Source of the DNA: Ohtaekwangia sp036786105
GTDB lineage: Bacteria > Bacteroidota > Bacteroidia > Cytophagales > Cyclobacteriaceae
DNA length: 64,000 nt
Direction of reading: 5' to 3'
NCBI RefSeq assembly: GCF_036786105.1
Contig: NZ_DAIQRQ010000007.1
Span: forward strand, 1-64,000
The notes under the pieces are model-generated. The model did no database searches, was not told the origin of the DNA, and worked only from the letters and a program-made list of their open reading frames with translations. Each line of letters starts with the position of its first letter. The first letter of the stretch is position 1. The position numbers and the translations under genes were made by a program. Shown one piece after another: positions 10,101 through 19,000 of this stretch.

Positions 10101-10353
10101 TTCGGCCTTCCGCCTGGAAGTCGTTCATGATCTCTGTAGCAAGATCTTCGCTCTTTCCGCGAACAAAGTCATCCAGGTAGCGGATGATGCGATCTTTCAT
10201 TTCCTGTGTACTCTTGTTGGTGAACGTCATCGCCAGGATGTAGCGAAAATATTCCGGGTAGCGCAGGGCGAGCTTAAGATATTCTTTAGCCAACGTGCGT
10301 GTCTTGCCAGAGCCGGCAGACGATCGGTAAATGTGAAAAACTTTTTCGGTCAC
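7141..10353 (-). CDS. AddA-like UvrD/Rep helicase-nuclease
   Basis: A 1070-residue superfamily 1A helicase fused to a C-terminal RecB-type nuclease, the AddA-like partner of the downstream gene. Visible helicase motifs are Walker A 'SSAGSGKTRTL', 'FTNKSTQEMK' (Ia), 'LIDEFQDTS' (II), 'GDIKQSIYRWRGGD' (III), 'DTNYRS' (IV), 'ITIHKSKGLQF' (V) and 'LYVAFTRAEHGL' (VI). Near the C terminus 'RRIDRMA' and 'WLIDYKTG' form the nuclease site. The pair is expected to resect double-strand breaks for RecA-mediated recombination. Whether it responds to a Chi-like sequence cannot be told. It is the first gene of the operon, divergent from the patatin gene. Confidence 0.92.
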   Translation of the reverse strand: MTEKVFHIYRSSAGSGKTRTLAKEYLKLALRYPEYFRYILAMTFTNKSTQEMKDRIIRYLDDFVRGKSEDLATEIMNDFQAEGRSFTPKQFADRSREVLSLILHHYSQFSVSTIDAFFQRVIRSFTRETNLLGNFRLEVDNDLVLEEVIDQVMDNLSDDEELRGWVLEFSLERLVEGKDWDIRSALLDFSKEIFKEEFKAIEDQVLRITENKEFFKSVRIKLQQVVKQFESQVQQTSRNLLKDFHAHNLSITDFKYGKSGSIYSYIAGLEEEIKLPGMRVMNMLNDSTEWPAPKNSHAALIVSKAEQQWRSELATLVEFIEQQQVSYYSAEQALRNLYVFGLLSDISKTLREYLRENNLMLLSDAPQFLRGVMQDQDTSFIYEKVGSFYRHFLIDEFQDTSGFQWKNLLPLVKNGISQNYRSLIVGDIKQSIYRWRGGDLNILQEKVKEDIGIPMIDIFPLDTNYRSAGNVVTFNNALFDAAAAIIGKETGTTFPQESYQDAAQKLFRHPDKGYISIQFIDSAEASLPANGDTADKSAVKFEDLALEQLPRQLEELQANGIALRDIAFLVRDNSEGQMIAQYFMQYRSSPEAKPGYKYDVVSNESLRLDQSASVVVLINAMRLLEDPRNLIARAQLSYEYQKLWPQQAFPNLHQLFSRSKTKDFARLVPPPFTAQEDVLAALPLVELVENLIHIFNLGKLSTEIAYLQAFQDVVLEFGMREKSDLASFLQWWEENKHKKSIQVAGGVDAAQIITIHKSKGLQFRYVVIPFLHWELNHPPMKSPILWCRSDEPLFKDIGYLPLKYSSKLENTTFKDYYTEERKRIYLDNLNLLYVAFTRAEHGLIALSPLAKSGSINHVGKLTMRAIESSDTLLPYWSAEKKALTIGAIDPENIAGKTEESLVLKSYSITPWRERLQIRTRGKEFFEQTAKRKKINYGIFLHALMARIKTAADVAITLEQAVKEGMIQHDERAQIEESVQWIVTHPKLQDAFSPEASLKREASLLVPGGERRIDRMAILDNRAWLIDYKTGAPKQEDEQQIKEYIAILQTMGVSEVKGFLVYVNERECKAV

Positions 10354-10510
10354 AGGCCCGAAGTAAACTCAATCAACCGAAGAAAAAAAATATAAAACCA
10401 CGTGTAACTCCGGAAAAGTAACCGGTAAAATTGAAACTTAAACTTTAATTTACAGCCGTGTTTAAATCAAAAGACTCCTCAAAAAACACTATCTTGAATT
10501 AAATCTGTCT

Positions 10511-12802
10511 ATGCTGCGCAAGCTTTATTTTATAGGTCCGAAGATCTTCTACTCTTTTCCGGTTCAGCTCCTGTTCAACAACATAAAACGGAATCATGTG
10601 CTGATGCTGTGCTGGATTATTCTCTTTGCCATGATCACCGGCAGTTTCGGCAAATACCTGGGTATACCCTATCTCTTTCTCGACCCGGAATATCTGAACA
10701 AAGTGAATTTCAGAAGCTTCTTTATTATGGGGCTTGTAACCGCCGGATTTACCACCGCCTTTCACATTACCTGTTATATTGCCGATGGCCACCGGTTCTC
10801 ATTTGTAGGAACGCTGTCGCGGCCGTTCTCCAAATTTACCATTAACAACAGTGTTATTCCGATACTTTTTCTGGGCACCTACATCTACGAGATCATCGAG
10901 TTTCAAACACACAACGAATACAGTACGGCACGCGGACTCGCCTGGAACCTTACCGGTCTTATGACGGGCTATCTTACCATGACGCTTATCTTCTTCGGTT
11001 ACTTCTGGCTTACCAATAAAGACATTTTCAAATATGTAGTATGCCGCATCGATGAAAAGATTAAACAGAACGTGCAGGTAACGCGCGCCAGTGCAATGAA
11101 GAAACTCGACATTGCCCGGAAGAAGCAGATTCGTGTCGATAACTATTTCGATTATAACTTCAAGGTGAAGGAAGTAGAGGAGACAACTTTCTACGACAAG
11201 TCAACCATCCTGCAGGTGTTCGATCAAAATCATTTTAACCTGGTCATTATCGAACTGATGATCTTTGTGATTGTGCTGGTGCTCGGCATCTTTAAAGATT
11301 ATCCCGTATTCCAGCTTCCTGCAGCATCCAGCTTCGTGATCTTTCTTACCATTTTCGTGATGATGGCCGGAGCGTTCTCCTATTGGTTTGGAGGATGGTC
11401 TGCCACGGTAGCACTATTGCTTTTTCTCACCCTCAATTACCTGGTGGGCGAAGAGTTTTTCGCGAAGCGTTATGAAGCTTTCGGCCTCGAGTATCAGCGA
11501 CCCGCGGCTGAATATTCAATCAATGTATTACAGCAGTTAAATGACAGCACGCACATTGAACGCGACAGGCGCGCAACAATGGTGATGCTTGAAAACTGGC
11601 GCAGGAAATTTCAAGGCAAAGAAAAACCCAAGATGGTTTTTCTCTGCGCAAGCGGTGGTGGTAAACGTGCAGCGTTATGGACGCTTACTGCGATGCAGGC
11701 GGCCGACAGCCTTACGAAGGGCCAGTTGATGGAGAACAGTATACTTATTACCGGTGCATCGGGTGGATTGATTGGTGCCAGTTACTATCGCGAATTGAAA
11801 CTGCAACAGAAGCTGGGAAAAAATATACATCCCAATGCCATTGTACACCGGCAGAAAATTGCGACCGATAATTTGAATCCGCTTATTTTCAGTTTGATGG
11901 CGAATGATCTGTTTGTGGGCTTTACCAAGTTTGAATATGGCGGCAATCTATACTATCGCGATCGTGGCTATACATTTGAAGAACAATTGAATCAAATCAC
12001 CGAAGAGCTGCTCAACAAACCGATCGAAGCCTACGACAGTGCAGAACAAACGGCTACTATACCGATGATGATTTTAACGCCTACCATCGTAAATGACGGA
12101 CGCAAGCTATATATAGCGGCACGCCCCGTGTCGTTTATGAACGATGACATGTTGAGCTTTCCACCCCATGCGTTGTCTAAAATCAGCGGTGTAGATTTTC
12201 AAACGTTGTTCCAGGATCACAACGGTGCCAACCTGCGCTTTCTCTCAGCCTTGCGCATGAGTGCTACGTTTCCCTATATAACGCCCAATACTACCTTGCC
12301 GACTGAACCCGCGATCCGTATTATGGATGCCGGTATATCCGATAACTTTGGTGTGTCAGATGCTGTACGTTTTCTGTTCTCTTTCCGCGAGTGGATTGCC
12401 GAAAATACCTCCGGTATTATTTTCGTATCCATCCGCGATTCGCCCAAGCTCGATCCCATCAAACAAAAAACAGGTCAGACCATCGTAGATGATTTTACAC
12501 AGCCGATCAGCAGTGTATATAACAACTTTGAAAATTTTCAGGATATCAACAGCGATATGCTCATCGGTCATGCAAAATCGTGGTTCAAAGGAAAGATTGA
12601 TCGTGTAGACCTCCAGTATCAAACGGAGAACTATGTGCCCATCCTGCAAAAGATGGACAGCATCCGGCAGAACAGCTCGCGTGCTTCGCTGAGCTGGCGC
12701 CTTACCACACGCGAGAAGTATAATATAGAGTATACTATTAATTCATTTGATAACCAGCAGCAGTTAAAGCGGCTGGCTAATCTTCTTAAAAATCAGGAGT
12801 AG
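10511..12802 (+). CDS. Membrane-anchored patatin-like phospholipase
   Basis: A 763-residue protein with a multi-pass N-terminal half and a C-terminal patatin hydrolase. About four hydrophobic segments lie in residues 1-175. Two or three more lie at about 245-320, after a basic cytosolic stretch. The patatin domain starts near residue 375 with the oxyanion loop 'ASGGGKRAALW'. It continues with the nucleophile elbow 'GASGG' (GxSxG) and ends its dyad with 'DAGISDNFG'. This predicts a lipid acyl hydrolase held at the inner membrane, perhaps for membrane lipid turnover. The Crp/Fnr gene follows 12 bp downstream and is probably co-transcribed. The membrane fusion is larger than in ordinary soluble patatins. 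Confidence 0.85.
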   Translation: MLRKLYFIGPKIFYSFPVQLLFNNIKRNHVLMLCWIILFAMITGSFGKYLGIPYLFLDPEYLNKVNFRSFFIMGLVTAGFTTAFHITCYIADGHRFSFVGTLSRPFSKFTINNSVIPILFLGTYIYEIIEFQTHNEYSTARGLAWNLTGLMTGYLTMTLIFFGYFWLTNKDIFKYVVCRIDEKIKQNVQVTRASAMKKLDIARKKQIRVDNYFDYNFKVKEVEETTFYDKSTILQVFDQNHFNLVIIELMIFVIVLVLGIFKDYPVFQLPAASSFVIFLTIFVMMAGAFSYWFGGWSATVALLLFLTLNYLVGEEFFAKRYEAFGLEYQRPAAEYSINVLQQLNDSTHIERDRRATMVMLENWRRKFQGKEKPKMVFLCASGGGKRAALWTLTAMQAADSLTKGQLMENSILITGASGGLIGASYYRELKLQQKLGKNIHPNAIVHRQKIATDNLNPLIFSLMANDLFVGFTKFEYGGNLYYRDRGYTFEEQLNQITEELLNKPIEAYDSAEQTATIPMMILTPTIVNDGRKLYIAARPVSFMNDDMLSFPPHALSKISGVDFQTLFQDHNGANLRFLSALRMSATFPYITPNTTLPTEPAIRIMDAGISDNFGVSDAVRFLFSFREWIAENTSGIIFVSIRDSPKLDPIKQKTGQTIVDDFTQPISSVYNNFENFQDINSDMLIGHAKSWFKGKIDRVDLQYQTENYVPILQKMDSIRQNSSRASLSWRLTTREKYNIEYTINSFDNQQQLKRLANLLKNQE

Positions 12803-12814
12803 TGTAACACAAAT

Positions 12815-13438
12815 ATGGAGCTTCAATCGTTATTTCCTTATTTCGATCCGGAACTTACAACGCTGCTGGAGAAAGTAGGCCAGATCGTTGAGTTTGAAGA
12901 AGGAGAAATGCTGATGCGCTCCGGGCAATATTTCAAGAACTCGCTACTGATACTGGATGGACGCGTAAAGCTTTATCGCGAGGGTAACGATGGCGAAGAA
13001 TTCTTTCTATACTATCTTGAAAGAGGGCAGGCCTGTGCCTTGTCGATGATCTGCGCTACTAAAAACGAAACCAGTGTTATCAAGGCGAAAGTCATGACTC
13101 CGGTAAAAGCGCTCGCTATACCGATACAGTATATGGATGAGTTGATGCAGCATCATCGTTCATGGTATTATTTTGTGCTGGAAACATACCGCTCGCGTTT
13201 TGAAGAACTGCTTGAAGTGCTTGACCAGGTAACGTTTCGCTCGATGGATCAAAAGCTCGAGTTTTATCTGAAGCGACAATTTGATGCTGTGCAGGGCGAT
13301 AAGATTGCGATAACCCACCAGGAAATTGCCGATGACCTTAATTCATCCAGGGAGGTGATCAGCCGGTTGCTGAAGAAACTGGAATCCTCGAAGAAGATTT
13401 CTGTATCGCGTAACGAGCTTACCCGGTTAAGCTTGTAA
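12815..13438 (+). CDS. Crp/Fnr family transcriptional regulator
   Basis: A 207-residue regulator with an N-terminal cyclic-nucleotide-binding-type barrel (about 20-115), a dimer helix and a C-terminal winged helix. The recognition helix 'SSREVISRLLKKLE' places R179, E180 and R184 with the spacing of E. coli CRP R180, E181 and R185, the residues that read TGTGA. The cAMP-contacting Arg-Ser pair of CRP is not evident (the segment reads 'NETSVIKAK'), so the ligand is probably not cAMP. Cys74 and Cys80 could be redox-sensitive (inference). It is co-directional with the patatin gene and followed by a strong terminator. A perfect CRP-type site lies 84 bp beyond its stop, in front of the efflux operon. 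Confidence 0.93.
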   Translation: MELQSLFPYFDPELTTLLEKVGQIVEFEEGEMLMRSGQYFKNSLLILDGRVKLYREGNDGEEFFLYYLERGQACALSMICATKNETSVIKAKVMTPVKALAIPIQYMDELMQHHRSWYYFVLETYRSRFEELLEVLDQVTFRSMDQKLEFYLKRQFDAVQGDKIAITHQEIADDLNSSREVISRLLKKLESSKKISVSRNELTRLSL

Positions 13439-13460
13439 GCGCAGCCAAACAAGACATGAC

Positions 13461-13494
13461 AGGTGATGGTTCATAACCATCACCTTTTTTATTT
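13461..13494 (+). terminator. Strong intrinsic terminator after the Crp/Fnr gene
   Basis: AGGTGATGGTT and AACCATCACCT form a perfect 11-bp stem with a 3-nt CAT loop, followed by T5 and ATTT. It separates the patatin-regulator unit from the efflux operon, so the latter needs its own promoter. Confidence 0.95.
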
Positions 13495-13521
13495 ATAGCC
13501 TTTAGTTAGAAAAAAAGTGAG

Positions 13522-13537
13522 TGTGACTGCAGTCACA
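13522..13537. promoter_or_regulatory. Perfect CRP/FNR-type operator upstream of the efflux operon
   Basis: TGTGACTGCAGTCACA is a perfect 16-bp palindrome and matches the CRP consensus TGTGA-N6-TCACA. Its centre is about 33 bp upstream of the TACTTTTG -7 box, which puts it near -41 of the inferred start, the class II activator position. The neighbouring regulator has the matching recognition helix. No -33 TTG is visible, as expected for an activator-dependent promoter. Confidence 0.8.
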
Positions 13538-13558
13538 GTACACCTCTGATGTGCCCGG

Positions 13559-13566
13559 TACTTTTG
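13559..13566 (+). promoter_or_regulatory. Bacteroidota -7 box for the RND efflux operon
   Basis: TACTTTTG matches TAnnTTTG, 18 bp before the TolC-family ATG at 13584, giving a short leader of about 13 nt. It sits just downstream of the CRP-type palindrome. Confidence 0.65.
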
Positions 13567-13583
13567 TTAAAAATTACAGGCAC

Positions 13584-14900
13584 ATGAAGAAAGTACGTTG
13601 GATGATGCCGGGGTTAGCCATACTGATCTCAACATACATCAGGGCACAGGAAGTACCGCTTACGCTGCACGATGCGGTGGAGGCTACCCTCCGGAATAAC
13701 AAAGAAATTATACTGTCGGGTTTTGATGAGGAAATTGCACGGGCAAAATATAGGCAGACCGATGCAGTGTTTCTGCCGCAGATAAAGCTGAGCTATACGG
13801 GCATGAGCACCAATAACCCGCTGAATGCATTCGGGTTCAAGCTACAACAACAGACCATTGCACCAAGCGACTTTAATCCGGAAACGCTGAACCATCCTGC
13901 AGCGACTCAAAATTTTATTACTAAAGCAGAGTGGCAACAACCGCTCATCAACCCTGATCAGTTCTACCGGCGGCAGGCTGCTTTGGAACAGGTGCAGGTA
14001 TATGTGTTCCGTTCAAAGCGAACCAAAGAATACCTGTCGCTGCAAACCCAGACGGCTTATGCCCAACTATACCTGGCCTGGCAGGCAGCACGCGTCATGG
14101 AAGAAGTTTCACGAGCAGTGGATGCTCTATATATCGATACGCACAACCGGATGGAGAAAGGCTACCTGCAAAAATCAGATGTGCTTCACGTACAGGTCGA
14201 GCAATCGGCAGCCGCGGCGAGGTTAGCCGAGGCGCGAAGCAATATTCGCAATGTATCCGATCAATTGAGTTTGTTGATGGGAGCATCTGCAGGTATAGTC
14301 TATACCGTGGATACGTTGGTGCAGGTAAATATAGTTGCTGATACAGCCTTGCTTGTGCCCGACAATCGTGCTGACTTCCAGGCGATGCAAGCGGCTGTTG
14401 TTGCACAGGAAAAAATGATTTGTGCGAGTAAGCTCAACTATATACCGCGCCTCAATGCTTTTGGCGAATACCTCATCAACGATAGACAAGCCCTCGGATT
14501 TGGAGCTAATGCTTACCTCGTGGGAGCACAACTGTCATGGACGCTTTTTAATGGCTTGTCTACGCGCTATAAAATTGCCGAGCAACAAGCCGAGCGGAAC
14601 AAAACCGTGGAACTGCTTTCGTATCAGAAAAGTCAGGCCCAGCAAGGGCTTTACAAAGCTAATCGTCAGTTAAAAGATGCGAGGTTCACCTTGCAGCAAA
14701 CTGAAATAGCAGCACAGCAGGCGGCTGAAGCCTTGCGCATTCTGCAAAATCGTTATCAGCAGGGATTGGTAACGGTGCGCGATCTTCTGCAGGCGCAAGC
14801 CCTGGTGTCGGAGCAAAAGCTCCGCCAGGCACAGGCTATATTTCAATACAACACCACGGTAGCCTATATACAGTTTCTAACATCCACTTCAGAAAAGTAA
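13584..14900 (+). CDS. TolC-family outer membrane efflux protein
   Basis: A 438-residue outer membrane channel of a tripartite efflux pump. The start at 13584 gives 'MKKVRW' and a signal peptide ending 'TYIRAQ'; an in-frame Met 11 codons earlier overlaps the promoter and is rejected. The rest is long amphipathic helices rich in Ala and Gln, the two-repeat TolC pattern. The second repeat ends with 'NRYQQGLVTVRDLLQAQALV', matching the conserved YxxGxxxxxxLLxAQ motif. It is the first gene of the operon with the adaptor (1-nt gap) and the RND pump. Confidence 0.93.
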   Translation: MKKVRWMMPGLAILISTYIRAQEVPLTLHDAVEATLRNNKEIILSGFDEEIARAKYRQTDAVFLPQIKLSYTGMSTNNPLNAFGFKLQQQTIAPSDFNPETLNHPAATQNFITKAEWQQPLINPDQFYRRQAALEQVQVYVFRSKRTKEYLSLQTQTAYAQLYLAWQAARVMEEVSRAVDALYIDTHNRMEKGYLQKSDVLHVQVEQSAAAARLAEARSNIRNVSDQLSLLMGASAGIVYTVDTLVQVNIVADTALLVPDNRADFQAMQAAVVAQEKMICASKLNYIPRLNAFGEYLINDRQALGFGANAYLVGAQLSWTLFNGLSTRYKIAEQQAERNKTVELLSYQKSQAQQGLYKANRQLKDARFTLQQTEIAAQQAAEALRILQNRYQQGLVTVRDLLQAQALVSEQKLRQAQAIFQYNTTVAYIQFLTSTSEK

Positions 14901-14901
14901 A

Positions 14902-15996
14902 ATGATTCTTATGAAAATATATACTCATCGCAGCATAACGCTGTTGGTATCGGCCGCTATGTTGTTAGCAGCCTGTTCTCACGAAGAGAAGCAACACACG
15001 ATAACAGCTGATATACCGGTAAAAGTAACCGTAGCTACAGCCGGTAAAAAAGAAGGAGACGGTATTCGCAGCAGTGGGCAGATAGAAGCAGCAGAAACAG
15101 CACTTATTAGCACTCGCGTGATGGGCTACATCGCTGCTATATATGTAACCCCCGGTGATCATGTAGCAGCCGGTCAATTACTCGTTGCCATTAACAATGC
15201 TGATATACTGGCAAAGCGAGCGCAGGCACAAGCGATGGTTGACGAAGCAGAAGCAGCGTTGAAAGATGCCCGGAAAGATCACGATCGTTACGTGGAATTG
15301 TATAGACAACAAAGTGCATCGGCAAAAGAAGTTGAGAATATGGCGCTCCATCTTCAATCAATACAAGCCAAAACGGAGGCTGCACGGCAGATGCAGCGTG
15401 AGGCAGAAGCGATGCTTGCTTATACACAGATTAAAGCACCTTTTGCAGGTGTAATTGTGCAACGAAACCAGGATACCGGAAGCATGGCTAATCCCGGAGC
15501 GCCTATATTGGTGCTGGAACAGGCCGGTAAATATCAGGTAACAACTTCCGTGGCCGAAGAAGATATAGATCGCATACGTGAAGGGATGAGCGCATCGGTG
15601 ACGATCAAGTCTTCCGGACACACGATAATAGGTAAGGTATCAGAGGTAAGCCCGTCTTCTCACATGAATGGAGGTCGTTACCGGATAAAGATCAGTCTCC
15701 CGGAAAGCGATAATATATACAGTGGCATGTATGTGCAGGTGTCGATTGTTGATGCAACCGCAAAAGTGCATGCAGGCGAAACGGTGTTGATTCCATCCTC
15801 TGCACTGGTGCATAAAGACCAGCTTGCCGGTATATATACCGTGAGTGAGCATACTACCGCCTTGCTTCGCTGGGTGCGGCCGGGCCGTGTGTACGGCGAA
15901 CAGGTAGAGATACTTTCCGGACTTCGTGCCGATGAAGCCTATATACTATCTGCCGAGGGCCGACTATACAATGGTGTTCCGCTTGTTGTCAAGTAG
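14902..15996 (+). CDS. RND efflux periplasmic adaptor (membrane fusion) lipoprotein
   Basis: A 364-residue adaptor linking the inner-membrane pump to the TolC-like channel. The signal peptide ends in lipobox 'LLAAC', so it should be lipid-anchored facing the periplasm. The two halves of the lipoyl domain are 'GYIAAIYVTPGDHVAAGQLL' and 'AYTQIKAPFAGVIVQRN'. They flank an Ala/Glu-rich alpha-hairpin (about residues 105-165), followed by beta-barrel and membrane-proximal domains. A second possible start lies three codons in, at 14911. It begins 1 nt after the TolC stop codon. Confidence 0.92.
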   Translation: MILMKIYTHRSITLLVSAAMLLAACSHEEKQHTITADIPVKVTVATAGKKEGDGIRSSGQIEAAETALISTRVMGYIAAIYVTPGDHVAAGQLLVAINNADILAKRAQAQAMVDEAEAALKDARKDHDRYVELYRQQSASAKEVENMALHLQSIQAKTEAARQMQREAEAMLAYTQIKAPFAGVIVQRNQDTGSMANPGAPILVLEQAGKYQVTTSVAEEDIDRIREGMSASVTIKSSGHTIIGKVSEVSPSSHMNGGRYRIKISLPESDNIYSGMYVQVSIVDATAKVHAGETVLIPSSALVHKDQLAGIYTVSEHTTALLRWVRPGRVYGEQVEILSGLRADEAYILSAEGRLYNGVPLVVK

Positions 15997-16030
15997 AATA
16001 CGTTCAGAAATATAAAATACGATACATTCT

Positions 16031-19000
16031 ATGAAAGAAGGTTTGTCAGGAAATATAGCAAAGGCATTTATACAATCGAAGTTAACGATCCTGCTCATGA
16101 TTGGGTTTCTGCTCATTGGAGCCTACAGCACGTGGTTGATTCCCCGCGAAGAAGAGCCGCAGATCGCTATACCAATGGCCGATATATTTTTGCGTTATCC
16201 CGGGGCATCGCCGGAAGAAGTGGAGACCCGCGTGTCGCGACCGCTGGAAAAAATAGTATCCGGTATAAAAGGAGTGGAATATGTATACTCTACTTCCATG
16301 AAAGGACAGGCCATGCTGATTGTGCAGTTTTACGTAGGCGAAGATATAGAACACTCGCTGATAAAACTGTATAACGAGCTGATGAAGAATATGGACAAGA
16401 TGCCGGCAGGCGTAATGATGCCTTTGGTAAAGACACGCGCTATAGATGACGTTCCGGTGATGGGCCTTACGTTGTGGAGCGAGGAATATAGTGATTATGA
16501 GCTTCGTCAATTAGGGGAGGCTGTTACGAATGAAATCCGCAAGATTCCCGATGTTGCTGCGATCAATATTATCGGCGGGCGCAGCCGGCAGGTAAAGGTT
16601 ATACTGGATAAGGAGAAGATGGCAGCAAGTCATGTAGACCTGTTGTCTATCAGCAATCAGTTGCAGGCAGGCAATGCGCAGGCATCAGACGGATCTATTC
16701 TTCGGAAGGATACCGTGTTCGCTATTGAGGCTGGTAGTTTTTTACATACCTCCGGCGATGTGGAGGAGCTTATTATTGGTTCGCACCATGGCAAGCCGGT
16801 ATACCTCAAACAGGTGGCTACGATAGAAGATGGTGCAGCAACGCCAACAAACTATGTAGTGTATGGTTACGGGCAACGCAATGCAGGAAAAGCTTCGCAG
16901 TATAGATCAGAATATCCGGCCGTGACCCTGGCGATTGCAAAGAAGCAAGGCGCAGATGCCATGAATATAGCATCGAAAATTGCAACGCGGGTTGAGCAAT
17001 TAAAAAAAGAGTTGATCCCTCCGGATGTACAGGTAACCGAAACACGCAGCTATGGACATACCGCATCCGAGAAAGTTTCTGAGTTACTGCTTCACCTGCT
17101 CGTAGCCATTGTTGCCGTTACTGCTTTTGTTATGCTGGCCATGGGGTGGCGCGGTGGGCTCGTAGTATTCTTGTCGGTGCCGGCAACTTTTGCTCTTACG
17201 CTGTTCAGTTATTATTTTCTCGACTATACCTTGAACCGCATCACCTTGTTTGCATTGGTATTTATTACTGGTATCGTAGTAGACGATTCAATTATTATTG
17301 CCGAGAATATGCACCGGCATTTCAAGATGAAGCGATTGCCCTTTTTACAAGCAGCTATCTTTGCCATTAACGAAGTGGGTAACCCAACCATACTTGCAAC
17401 CTTCACAGTGATTGCTGCTGTGTTGCCGATGGCATTTGTATCGGGAATGATGGGCCCCTATATGAGCCCGATGCCGATTGGTGCATCCATTGCCATGTTG
17501 CTGTCGCTGGTGGTGGCGCTTACACTCACGCCTTACTTAGGCTACCTTTTTCTGCGCGGTAAAGATCATCACGATGAGAAGATACATGCGCTGGAAGAGT
17601 CGAAGATATACCGGTTGTATAAAGCCTTTATTAATCCCATGCTGGAAACGCGCTGGAAGCGGTGGGCTTTTATGGCAGTAACTGTAGTTATACTGCTGGC
17701 GTCTGTATCATTCTTTTATACCCGGTGGGTTGCTGTAAAGATGTTACCATTCGATAACAAGAACGAGTTTCAGGTAGTAATCGACATGCCGGAAGGAACA
17801 ACACTGGAACGTACGGCAACCGTAACCCGCGAGATAGCACAATATATAGCGAGGCAACCACTCGTAGAAAATTATCAGGCCTATATCGGCACAGCGGGGC
17901 CGATCAGTTTTAACGGCCTTGTTCGCCACTACGATCTGCGCACAGGAAACAACGTTGCTGATATACAGGTAAATCTTGTCGATAAGAAAGATCGCAGTGT
18001 ACAGAGCCATGCGATTGTTAAACAGATGCGCCCGGCTATACAGAAAATGGCGATTAAGTATCTCGCCAATGTAAAACTGGTGGAAGTACCGCCCGGCCCG
18101 CCTGTGCTTTCGACTATTGTTGCAGAGATTTACGGACCTGACTATAACGAACAAGTGCGTATTGCCACACAGGTAAGAGAACTGGTAACCAAGACAGAAG
18201 GTATTGTAGATGTTGATTGGATGACAGAAGCCGATCAACCCGAATACTCGATCGAGGTTGACAAAGAGAAAGCCATGCTGCAAGGCGTTGCACCCGCCCA
18301 AATTGTAGCCACGGTAAACGCAGCCCTCTCGGGTATGCCGGCCGGTGTAGTGCACAGCCCGGTGGCGTTCGACCCGGTAAATATAGTTTTGCAATTCAAC
18401 GATAGCGATAAATCCGATATACAGAATATAAAGAACTTGTACGTACTCAACAGTCAGGGGCAATCTGTTGCTATTGGCGATCTGGTAGCGGTACGCAAGA
18501 CCACAAAAGCAAAGAGTATATACCGGAAGAATCAAAGACGCGTGGTATATGTATTGGCCGATTTGGCAGGTGACCTCGAAAGTCCGTTCTATGCCATGAT
18601 GGAAATTTCTGATAAACTGAAAACGATCCACCTGCCGACCGGCTATACATTGGAAGAATCATTCAACCATCAACCGGAGTCGGAAGATAATTTTATGTTG
18701 AAGTGGGATGGTGAATGGCAGATCACCTACGAAGTATTCCGCGATCTTGGTATAGCCTTCGCAGTAGTGATCATCATGATCTATATGTTGATTGTTGGTT
18801 GGTTTCAGGACTTTAAAGTACCGGTAGTAATGCTAGCCGCTATACCCCTTTCGTTAATTGGTATAGTAATCGGTCACTGGTTGCTGCACGCGTATTTCAC
18901 CGCTACATCCATGATCGGATTTATAGCACTGGCTGGTGTTATGGTGCGCAACTCAGTATTGCTGATAGACTTCATCAATATACGACTGGCAGAAGGTATA

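Noticed and set aside
9649..10395. 248-codon plus-strand open frame antisense to the AddA-like gene
   Set aside because: It is a shadow of the helicase motifs on the other strand and shows no recognisable domain.
17744..18631. 295-codon minus-strand open frame inside the RND pump gene
   Set aside because: It lies antisense to strongly conserved RND codons, its translation is rich in Tyr/His/Cys/Arg without family signatures, and no promoter is seen.
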